A DNA stretch of 57,013 nt, from contig CAYZXL010000026.1 of the NCBI GenBank assembly GCA_964482435.1, positions 1-57,013 of the forward strand, read 5' to 3'. Of this stretch, positions 17,702 through 23,726 are shown in pieces. The notes under the pieces are model-generated. The model was not told the origin of the DNA, ran no database searches, and saw only the letters and a list, made by a program, of their open reading frames with translations. A program made the translations under genes and the position numbers. Position 1 is the stretch's first letter; every line of letters starts with the position of its first letter. The DNA is from CAYZXL01 sp964482435 (lineage in GTDB: Bacteria > Auribacterota > JABMQX01).

Positions 17702-18693
17702 GGGCGTTTCCAAAGACAAACCAGACGACCGCAAGGCTTTTCCGAACCGCTGCCGTTTTTGCGATTCTCGTCGTATGGTCGTGCTTTCCCGTCTCGCAGC
17801 GGAGTGGGGCAGAGGAGACTTCCGACGCGGGTCAGAAGCACAGGGTTCAGAAAGGCGATACGGTTTGGGAAATCGCCCGGAAGTACGGCGTCAAGCCGGA
17901 CGAAATCATCGAGCTTAACGACCTGAAGAAGCCTTACGTGATTTTTCCGGGTCAGGTGTTGCGGATTCGGGGCGTTGCGGTGACCCTGCCAACCGTGGAG
18001 GAACCTTCCCCTCCCGCGAAGGAAGCGGATAGCTCGCCCAGCGATGACAACAGGCTGAAACACGTGGTCAACATGGGTGAGTCGGTCTCGGAGATAGCCA
18101 GAAAGTACAACGTCAACCCCGACGAGGTCATCGCACTCAATGGGCTTAAAGACCCATACCTGATTTTTCCGGGGCAGGTGCTTGTAATTCCGGGCTTCGT
18201 TTTGCCTCCGAGCCGGGCGCAGGATATTGCATCAGTTTGCACTCTGCGCAGGGGCATCAGCTCCCGCGACTGGCGGTATATCGTCATCCATCATAGCGAC
18301 ACGACGACCGGAAACGCCGCCATTTTTGACCGAAACCACAGAAGGCGCGGCATGCAAAACGGGCTGGCATATCACTTCGTCATCGGCAATGGCAAAGGCT
18401 CCACCGACGGCGAGATTGAGGTGGGTGGAAGATGGCCCAACCAGTTAGCTGGCGGCTATTGTCGCAACCAGGGGATGAATGAAATCGGCATCGGCATTTG
18501 CCTCGTCGGCAACTTCGACCGATACCGCCCGACGAGGAAGCAAACCGAGAGTCTTGTTCGCCTCGTGAAGTATTTGATGGCGGAGTACGGAATACCGAAA
18601 AGGAGGATAATCGGACACCGGGATGTGCGCGGCAGCCCCACCGATTGCCCGGGAAGATATTTGTCCCTCGTCGAGCTGAGAAACAGACTTTAG
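17698..18693 (+). CDS. Exported LysM N-acetylmuramoyl-L-alanine amidase
   Basis: 331 residues: signal sequence (about 15-38), LysM repeats at 48-92 and 121-166 (both with the D/GExVxEIARKY pattern), then an Amidase_2/PGRP domain (about 190-331). Zinc-ligand candidates are H198-H199 in IVIHHSDT and the histidine and cysteine of IIGHRDVRGSPTDCPG. It should bind and cut peptidoglycan between MurNAc and L-Ala in the periplasm. The ATG overlaps the stop of the HMT-MTHFR gene, an unexpected partner; the pairing looks like shared transcription rather than shared function. Confidence 0.93.
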   Translation: MRAFPKTNQTTARLFRTAAVFAILVVWSCFPVSQRSGAEETSDAGQKHRVQKGDTVWEIARKYGVKPDEIIELNDLKKPYVIFPGQVLRIRGVAVTLPTVEEPSPPAKEADSSPSDDNRLKHVVNMGESVSEIARKYNVNPDEVIALNGLKDPYLIFPGQVLVIPGFVLPPSRAQDIASVCTLRRGISSRDWRYIVIHHSDTTTGNAAIFDRNHRRRGMQNGLAYHFVIGNGKGSTDGEIEVGGRWPNQLAGGYCRNQGMNEIGIGICLVGNFDRYRPTRKQTESLVRLVKYLMAEYGIPKRRIIGHRDVRGSPTDCPGRYLSLVELRNRL

Positions 18694-18784
18694 CTCCGTC
18701 GGCCACAAAACGGCCCCGTAAGCCAGGGGTCCAATTTCCCGATGAGCGAAAGCACGCCCAATAACTCTCAACCGGAGGAAACGA

Positions 18785-19855
18785 ATGGCAAAGAGGGCAG
18801 TGAAAGTCGGAATAGCAGGACTCGGAATAGGAAGGTATCACCTGGATTGTTTCAGCAAGACCGACAAGGCGGATGTGGTCGCGGTGGCTGACCTCGACCA
18901 GGTTCTCGCCAAGAGCCTGGCACAGAAGTATGACGTCCCGAAGGTTTACAAGGACCATTCAGAGCTGGTCGCAGACCCGGACATTGAGGCAGTCGTCGTC
19001 GCTCTCCCGAATTTCCTGCATCATAAAATGAGCATCGAGGCAATGGAAGCCGGCAAGCACGTCCTGTGCGAAAAACCTATGGCCATGTCTTCTTCCCAGG
19101 CGAGGGAGATGGTCGAGACAGCGCGCAGGACCGGCCGCAAACTGATGATTGGTTTCAATGGCCGCTTCAAGGAAGAAACACGGTTCCTGAAGAAAGTAGT
19201 GGATGATGGGCAAATCGGAGACGTTTACTACGCCAAGGCGGTCGCTTTCCGGCGCAGAGGCACGCCGCAGATAGACTTTGCGCCGACGGGCGACATGGGA
19301 AGGGGCCACTGGTTTGTTGAGAAGGAAAAGGCGGGCTCTGGAGCCCTTTTCGACATCGGCGTGCACGTCTTAGATTCGGTGTTGTGGATGCTTGGATACC
19401 CGAAGGCTGTGACCGTTTCGGGAGCCGTTTACGACCTCCTCAGCCAGCAGCGTTTCCCGAAAGGTGAGTTCTCCGTCGAGGACCTCGGAGTCGGATTCGT
19501 CCGCCTGGAGAACGGCGCCAGCGTGATGGTCGAGGCAAGCTGGGCAGCCAACAACGAGGACCAGTGGCACATAAAACTGTTTGGCACGAAGGGAGGAGTC
19601 AAAACCAATCCTCTCATCATCTATACGGAAAGCCAAGGCAAGGTACTTGACATTGTCCCGCCGCCCGGCTCCCTCAGCACAAAAGGCGGTTACCAGGAGC
19701 AGGACAATTACTTCGTGGAGTGCATCGTAGAAGACCGCCCCATTGAGATTTGCACGCCAGAGGAGGGGCTGGAAGTGACGAGCATTCTGACGGGCATTCT
19801 CCGGTCCGCCGCCGAAGCAAGAGAGCTGAAAAGAGACGAGTGGGCAAGCGCCTGA
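18785..19855 (+). CDS. Gfo/Idh/MocA family oxidoreductase
   Basis: 356 residues behind a strong CCGGAGGAAA ribosome site. Rossmann nucleotide fold GIAGLGIGRYHL near the N-terminus, the family EKP motif (CEKPMAMSSSQAREM, about 95-100) and a C-terminal beta-sheet domain. It probably oxidises or reduces a sugar or sugar-nucleotide using NAD(P). It starts 91 bases after the amidase and ends one base before the convergent PIN-toxin stop. Substrate cannot be read from sequence. Confidence 0.92.
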   Translation: MAKRAVKVGIAGLGIGRYHLDCFSKTDKADVVAVADLDQVLAKSLAQKYDVPKVYKDHSELVADPDIEAVVVALPNFLHHKMSIEAMEAGKHVLCEKPMAMSSSQAREMVETARRTGRKLMIGFNGRFKEETRFLKKVVDDGQIGDVYYAKAVAFRRRGTPQIDFAPTGDMGRGHWFVEKEKAGSGALFDIGVHVLDSVLWMLGYPKAVTVSGAVYDLLSQQRFPKGEFSVEDLGVGFVRLENGASVMVEASWAANNEDQWHIKLFGTKGGVKTNPLIIYTESQGKVLDIVPPPGSLSTKGGYQEQDNYFVECIVEDRPIEICTPEEGLEVTSILTGILRSAAEARELKRDEWASA

Positions 19856-19856
19856 A

Positions 19857-20300
19857 TCATCGTGAGCGGCGCTGCTTGCCGCGTCCGGTTCTAAGATGCC
19901 GTTGGGCCTTGAGTTTTTCCCAGAACTGCCGGGGGGAGACAATCTCCAGCTCCTGAACACGGCCCAAATTTAGGAGCTCTCTGTCGCCCGTTACCAGAAC
20001 TTCCGCCTTGCCGGCAATCGCTGCTCCCAAGATGGGTAGGTCGTTCTTGTCTTGCAGTTCGAGTCTTGGGAGCTGGACGCCTCGGCACAGGACAGCATCC
20101 TGCTTTAGAAGTCCAATGAAGTCATCAATCAAACGGTGCCCCACGCCGAACTTAGACTTCAGAACTCTTCCGAGTTCGTTCAGCACATCCTCCGATGCGA
20201 GGAGCTCGTGGGAAGCAAAGACTGCTCGCAAGACATCCGAGCAGAGCCCGCGAGTCGCCGCCGCGCTGGCCAAGACATTGGTGTCCAGGAAGACCTTCAT
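19857..20300 (-). CDS. PIN-domain toxin of a type II toxin-antitoxin pair
   Basis: 147 residues. PIN ribonuclease fold with conserved acids D6 (MKVFLDTNVLASA), E41 or E45 (SEDVLNELGRVL), and aspartates in LQDKNDLPILG and LVTGDRELL. It belongs to the 'putative toxin, PIN family' type with the RGLCSDVLR motif. The ATG overlaps the stop of the upstream ribbon-helix-helix gene by 4 bases, the usual antitoxin-first order. The basic C-terminal tail (RTGRGKQRRSR) may be extra. It abuts the integron-cassette island. Confidence 0.92.
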   Translation of the reverse strand: MKVFLDTNVLASAAATRGLCSDVLRAVFASHELLASEDVLNELGRVLKSKFGVGHRLIDDFIGLLKQDAVLCRGVQLPRLELQDKNDLPILGAAIAGKAEVLVTGDRELLNLGRVQELEIVSPRQFWEKLKAQRHLRTGRGKQRRSR

Positions 20301-20518
20301 GAGACCTCGGCGAATACATCCTCGTCTGTCAGATAACCCCGAGCTTCTGCAAATGGCACCATTGCCCGCCGCAGCGCTTCAAACTGGCTGATGCGAAGCT
20401 GGCGGCGCAGGGCCTCTCGCGCGATCTCGCTTCGGCTTCTTCCTGACCGACGACTTGCCCTGCTCAGCAGGTCATCGAGACCTTTGTCAAGTCGAATTGT
20501 AAGAGTGCTTGTTTTCAT
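20297..20518 (-). CDS. Ribbon-helix-helix antitoxin, partner of the PIN toxin
   Basis: 73 residues from ATG 20518 (MKTSTLTIRLDKGLDDLL); a TTG at 20527 would lie inside the operator. Residues 1-45 form an RHH DNA-binding domain (beta strand STLTIRL, then two helices with RSRSEIAREALRR). The acidic C-terminus (YLTDEDVFAEVS) would wrap and block the toxin. A 19-base palindrome at 20518-20536 covers the -10 box and the start codon, which fits self-repression. Confidence 0.9.
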   Translation of the reverse strand: MKTSTLTIRLDKGLDDLLSRASRRSGRSRSEIAREALRRQLRISQFEALRRAMVPFAEARGYLTDEDVFAEVS

Positions 20519-20536
20519 GTCATACAATGTAAGACA
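20518..20536. promoter_or_regulatory. Palindromic operator of the RHH-PIN operon
   Basis: TGTCATACAATGTAAGACA: half-sites TGTC-A-TACA and TGTA-A-GACA around a central A. It overlaps the -10 box and the ATG of the antitoxin, a typical site for autorepression by an RHH dimer pair. Confidence 0.65.
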
Positions 20537-20554
20537 GCTCCGCTAACTTGTCAA
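20526..20554 (-). promoter_or_regulatory. Promoter of the RHH-PIN operon
   Basis: Read leftward: perfect TTGACA (20549-20554), 17-base spacer, TACATT (20526-20531). The start would fall within or next to the antitoxin ATG, giving little or no leader. Confidence 0.6.
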
Positions 20555-20562
20555 CAAAAAAT

Positions 20563-20631
20563 CATCAACCCAGTGAGGGGCATCACCCGCCGGCCGGTTG
20601 TTGGGCGGACGGGTGCGTCCTCTGGTTAGGC
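20563..20631 (-). other. attC-like site 3, degenerate outer repeat
   Basis: On the minus strand GCCTAAC (20631-20625) opens the site and GTTGATG (20569-20563) closes it. Inside, GAGG pairs with CCTC and ACCCG pairs with CGGGT, forming the imperfect hairpin typical of integron attC. It sits at the 3' end of the cassette gene 20583-21221, whose last codons and stop lie within it. The closing box departs from GTTRRRY, so this site may be inactive or at the array edge. Confidence 0.6.
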
Positions 20632-21221
20632 GCATCCCTCTCGCGGTTAAGTTGCCTCCACATGAGATCGTCGTATTGCACCGGGTGCATTTTGCGAGCA
20701 CAGCTTTCCGCGAGTACAAGTGCCTGAAGGGCCTGGTACTCGGTTTCATCGACCCCCTTGATTGTTGTCGCTCGAATCGTGGCGGTAGCGCATTTCGACT
20801 TCCTAAGGTACTTCATGATCGGTGTGTCTACCGCCCCGTTCAGGAAAGGCAGTATTCGTTGAGCAGTCTGCACAGTCGGCTGACCACAGTAGTAAACGTA
20901 GACCTTGATAGCGATGTCCAGCACCTTGGCCGCCTGGCCATACGACGATGGTTGGCTCCGCTGAACCTTGCCATTTTTCAGCCTCTTCTCGGCGGTCCTG
21001 ATTTCGCAAGTGAACCACTCGCAGAATGACCGATGACGCGCTTGGTAGTCGTCGCGGGTGCGGATCTCGGCCAGCCGCGCGAAAAACTCTTCGAGCTTCG
21101 TCTCGATTCTGGGCTTCGACCCTTTGGAGAAGATTCTCATCATCGCGGTGAAGCCCAGCGCCATCTCGATGATGTTCTTCCTCTTCGTCCCTTCGATGTC
21201 CGCTTGGTCCGGCAGCCTCAT
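20583..21221 (-). CDS. Integron-cassette protein of unknown function
   Basis: 212 residues; I recognise no family. The ATG at 21221 follows GGAGGAAGG and lies only 23 bases after the GTTAGGC end of the preceding attC, the normal cassette arrangement. The middle is helical and basic with KVYVYYCGQPTVQTAQRILPFLNG; no membrane segment or signal. The C-terminal 15 residues (APNQRTHPSAQQPAGG) are encoded inside the next attC site, so they are probably not conserved. Transcription would depend on a promoter upstream of the array. Confidence 0.75.
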   Translation of the reverse strand: MRLPDQADIEGTKRKNIIEMALGFTAMMRIFSKGSKPRIETKLEEFFARLAEIRTRDDYQARHRSFCEWFTCEIRTAEKRLKNGKVQRSQPSSYGQAAKVLDIAIKVYVYYCGQPTVQTAQRILPFLNGAVDTPIMKYLRKSKCATATIRATTIKGVDETEYQALQALVLAESCARKMHPVQYDDLMWRQLNRERDAPNQRTHPSAQQPAGG

Positions 21222-21243
21222 AATTCCTTCCTCCGCTCTTGCG

Positions 21244-21301
21244 GCCTAACACCAAGCTCAGAGGCCCGCTTTAGCGGGTCCCCTGGAGCGACATGTTATG
21301 C
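21244..21301 (-). other. Integron attC site 2
   Basis: Minus strand: GCATAAC (21301-21295) and GTTAGGC (21250-21244) outer boxes, 58 bases apart in all. The inside folds: GCTC/GAGC, AGGGG/CCTCT (imperfect) and ACCCGC/GCGGG around a TAAA loop. This matches the R''-L''-loop-L'-R' plan. The stop of the cassette gene 21258-21920 is inside it and the next cassette gene starts just after it. Confidence 0.82.
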
Positions 21302-21920
21302 AAGATGACGCTATATCACCGATGACGATAATACCAGCACTAATCATATTCTCATCGTGCTCGTCTCCGGTTCGGCGCGGAGCCTTTCCTGGGAACACAG
21401 ACGCAAATATGGCTGGAGATAATTTCATGCAATGACCCATTAAATCTAACGCAGCGTCTTGGAATAGCTTCAAATCATAATGCTCGACGCGTGGAACAAT
21501 GAAAGTTAACGCCAAATTCCTTGAATTCGGGGACCTGCCCAGCCTGGCCGCCTCATCCTTTGCGGAGTCATGGCGCGTTTTGATTTTGCGTTTAAGTTCG
21601 AGGAATCCATCGCAGGTAAATTTCGCTTCAATTCTCTCGTGACGACTTTCACGCCAGAGCATGAGGTCAACTCTGCCGTGATAGGTTTCCTTTGCATTTG
21701 GCTTTGCGTTCTTCTCCGACCAACACTCTTCAAGGGCGGCCCAACCTGCCTTAACAGCTGCACAAGCCATTACGCCAATATTTGGACGCTCCCGACATGA
21801 ATAAGGAGCGAACTCGCCTTTGGTTGCGTGATATATTTCCTTATTTAGACATATCCATCGCTGAAGAATACCTTCCCAGTGCAACAACGGGGCACTCACT
21901 TCAATTCGATCAAGCTTCAT
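21258..21920 (-). CDS. Integron-cassette protein, possible PD-(D/E)xK nuclease fold
   Basis: 220 residues from ATG 21920, 26 bases after attC site 1. The stretch YHGRVDLMLWRESRHERIEAKF (about 82-103) has the D, then E-x-K spacing of a PD-(D/E)xK catalytic core (D in GRVDLML, ExK in RIEAKF). That core occurs in restriction and repair nucleases but also in many inactive proteins. No signal or membrane segment. The C-terminal dozen residues (CRSRGPAKAGL) come from attC site 2. Function is inferred from one motif only. Confidence 0.72.
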   Translation of the reverse strand: MKLDRIEVSAPLLHWEGILQRWICLNKEIYHATKGEFAPYSCRERPNIGVMACAAVKAGWAALEECWSEKNAKPNAKETYHGRVDLMLWRESRHERIEAKFTCDGFLELKRKIKTRHDSAKDEAARLGRSPNSRNLALTFIVPRVEHYDLKLFQDAALDLMGHCMKLSPAIFASVFPGKAPRRTGDEHDENMISAGIIVIGDIASSCITCRSRGPAKAGL

Positions 21921-21945
21921 GTGGAATCACGAGCTCCATTCAAAT

Positions 21946-22008
21946 GCATAACGTCGTGGCGATGAGCCGCGCCGTCTTTCGGTGTCGGTCTCCATCGCCT
22001 GGTTCGGC
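21946..22008 (-). other. Integron attC site 1
   Basis: Minus strand: GCCGAAC (22008-22002) and GTTATGC (21952-21946). Perfect inner arm GGCGATG/CATCGCC and further pairing ACCG...CGG around CCGAAAGACGG. It lies 6 bases after the stop of the cassette gene 22014-22220 and 26 bases before the ATG of the next. Confidence 0.8.
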
Positions 22009-22013
22009 GGCGT

Positions 22014-22220
22014 TCACTGCTTTCGACGACGTTTGAGCTCATTCACGATTTCGCTCAAACCCCTATCCGCAAATAGGGCTTCACGTTCTTCAACGTAGTT
22101 GCCGAAGCCAACCGTGAACTGCCTGAGAAAGCGTACTGTGTTCACCACTCCCAATTCGCGATATAGCACTCGAATTGCTTCCTGTGTCAGTTCTGCCAGT
22201 GGTCTCGCCTTTGTAATCAT
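22014..22220 (-). CDS. Small integron-cassette protein
   Basis: 68 residues, MITKARPLAELTQEAIRVLYR; helical with a charged C-terminus (IVNELKRRRKQ). I recall similar short proteins (pattern GVVNTVRFLRQFTVGFGNY) as uncharacterised, often near toxin-antitoxin genes, but cannot name a function. The stop is 6 bases from attC site 1. It is the first gene of the array as read and lies about 195 bases downstream of a TTGACA-CATAAT promoter. Confidence 0.72.
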   Translation of the reverse strand: MITKARPLAELTQEAIRVLYRELGVVNTVRFLRQFTVGFGNYVEEREALFADRGLSEIVNELKRRRKQ

Positions 22221-22264
22221 GTTTCCAGTTCCCGTATCAGCTCAATCTGAGCCAAACACAGGTC

Positions 22265-22291
22265 CCGGTTTATACAAACCGTATGAACCGG
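22265..22291. repeat. Inverted repeat CCGGTTTATAC / GTATGAACCGG
   Basis: Eleven-base arms with one G-T wobble around AAACC, 45 bases upstream of the first cassette gene on the minus strand. It could be an operator, a recombination core or an mRNA hairpin. Confidence 0.45.
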
Positions 22292-22405
22292 CCTACAACC
22301 CATCCCCGGCTTCGGACGCCACGAGCTCCTTTGTTCAGCACACGGGTGTAGATTATCGTCGTTCCGAGGTCTTTGGGGCCACGAAGTCTTGGAGAGCGCC
22401 GCGTG
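22270..22405 (-). pseudogene. Remnant of a tyrosine recombinase C-terminus, integron-integrase type
   Basis: One minus-strand frame reads DLGTTIIYTRVLNKGARG then VRS before drifting to a TAA at 22270. This matches the catalytic-tyrosine end of tyrosine recombinases, especially integron integrases (typical form TTMIYTHVLNRGxxGVRSP). Just upstream, GALQDFVAPK resembles the preceding VQELLGHK segment but in a frame one base off. No other part of an integrase is visible, so about 40 codons remain. It lies on the same strand as the cassettes. Confidence 0.7.
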
Positions 22406-23004
22406 CCTTCGTCCAGCGTCCATTATGCCGGACGCGGGAGCGATGTCAAGCCCAATTTCGCTCAAATGGTAACGGCTCAGTTACGGCCGCACAGACCTTG
22501 CGGAGGTGCGAAGTTGTCGGTGGCACGCGAGAGCGACACCTTTGGAGTGCGGGAGCTTGCTCCCGCCTTGTTTCGTGTCGCCGTGGCGACACCTCGGTGC
22601 CCTCGGGGATTGCCCTGGCGCAGCACACACGACACAGACGCGGCAACGCCGCAGGAAAACCGCAACTCACCGGGCTTTCTCTGTGCCCTGTGGTTGCCAA
22701 AGAACCGGGAGCTCCGCTCCCTGGGATGAAAGCTGAAGCTGCGCTTCAGCACTCCACAGACGCCGCGCCCCTCCTTCCCCCCCGTAACTGACGGAATACA
22801 GCGTGCTCGTTTTCATGTCATTCAGCGCGGACAAAAGTTTGGATTTGCGCGGTCCTGCTCAAGGAGTTCCTCGTCCGGCACTGCACAACTTCCGGCATTG
22901 TGCGGCCTCTGTATTGCGAATCGCCCCGCCGGGAACCGTGGACAACAGGGTACGCCATCACGCTTCCCGGGCCGATCCGGTTGAATACCTTGTTCTGCCA
23001 ATAA
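22406..23004. other. 599-base non-coding stretch with clustered hairpins
   Basis: Contains the Pc-like promoter and at least three perfect hairpins: GCGGGAGC-TT-GCTCCCGC (22549-22566), GTGTCGCC-GT-GGCGACAC (22575-22592), GCTGAAGC-TGC-GCTTCAGC (22732-22750). Several shorter ones (GGAGC-TCC-GCTCC) lie between them. The pattern is that of dispersed REP-like repeats. I see no gene here. Confidence 0.6.
22422..22449 (-). promoter_or_regulatory. Pc-like promoter reading into the cassette array
   Basis: Read leftward: perfect TTGACA (22444-22449), 16-base spacer, CATAAT (22422-22427). The start near 22415 would transcribe the integrase remnant and then the three cassette genes. Confidence 0.6.
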
Positions 23005-23295
23005 CTAAAGTCGCTCTTTCCAGTACTCAGGGTCTCGATGTAAATGCATAACGGCAAGAATGAAGATGACATCTCCTTCCTGGCAATAGACAATGCCATA
23101 GGGGAAACGCCGAGTGAGGCACCGGCGTATGTCATCTTCAAGAATAGGCCAGGCTTTTGGGAAACTGAGAATATTGCCAATGGTCGAGCGAACTTCGATG
23201 GAGAAATCGTAACCGAGACCCGGCTCGGAACCTTCATAGTACTCTATGGCAGCAAGAAATTCCGCCTGAGCTTCAGGATGAAAGACGTACTTCAT
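23005..23295 (-). CDS. RelE/ParE-family toxin
   Basis: 96 residues: MKYVFHPEAQAEFLAAIEYYE at the N-terminus, RRFPYGIVYCQEGDVIFILAVMHLHRDPEYW at the C-terminal core, all typical of the ParE branch. The ATG overlaps the antitoxin stop by 4 bases. ParE-type proteins poison gyrase and RelE-type cut mRNA; sequence alone does not decide which applies here. Confidence 0.92.
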   Translation of the reverse strand: MKYVFHPEAQAEFLAAIEYYEGSEPGLGYDFSIEVRSTIGNILSFPKAWPILEDDIRRCLTRRFPYGIVYCQEGDVIFILAVMHLHRDPEYWKERL

Positions 23296-23519
23296 TTGGC
23301 AAACCGTTTAAGAACTTTGCCAAAAACCTCATCGCCAGGAATCGGCTTGACCTTTCCAGAACGGATCTCATGGAGCCGTCTCTTTGCCACTTCCGTCCAC
23401 TTGGCATCTATGGCACTGTCCGGCTTATTGAGGCTGTGCAAAAGCGAATCCGCTATCAGCGCCCTCTCCTCAGTAGGAAGGGAGAGGGCCTCTTGTATGA
23501 GCTTTTTGGTCGTCATCAT
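23292..23519 (-). CDS. Antitoxin of the TIGR02574/RelB-like addiction-module family
   Basis: 75 residues. The opening KKLIQEALSLPTEERALIADSLLHSLN is the hallmark of the TIGR02574 antitoxins that pair with ParE-like toxins. ATG 23519 is behind GGGAG. It precedes and overlaps the toxin gene. No palindrome as clear as that of the RHH-PIN pair was found in front of it. Confidence 0.9.
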   Translation of the reverse strand: MMTTKKLIQEALSLPTEERALIADSLLHSLNKPDSAIDAKWTEVAKRRLHEIRSGKVKPIPGDEVFGKVLKRFAK

Positions 23520-23726
23520 GATCGAACTCCCATGTGGATGAACCGGTTTTCAATCCCATAAAACCATAGTAGGGATCTGCCAACTCTCTGCCAATGAGCT
23601 TCGGCAGAACGCCCCGTGTCAGGCGCGCGTCCATCGCGTCGCGAGCGCAGTTGTCGGGCACAACTTCCTTACAGGTCTCTTTCGAAGCTCGTCCGGCTAC
23701 GGCACCCAACAGGCCGACGCCGAATC

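Noticed and set aside
22217..22465. 82-codon minus-strand frame overlapping the first cassette gene as ATGA
   Set aside because: Its reading of this DNA is low in recognisable pattern, while another frame of the same DNA shows the integrase C-terminal motif. The frame is likely accidental.
23046..23052. GCATAAC box like an attC end
   Set aside because: It lies inside the RelE/ParE toxin gene, in the conserved AVMHLH codons, and has no partner.
23470..23709. 79-codon minus-strand frame next to aspS
   Set aside because: Overlaps the start of the antitoxin gene and its promoter region; no motif.
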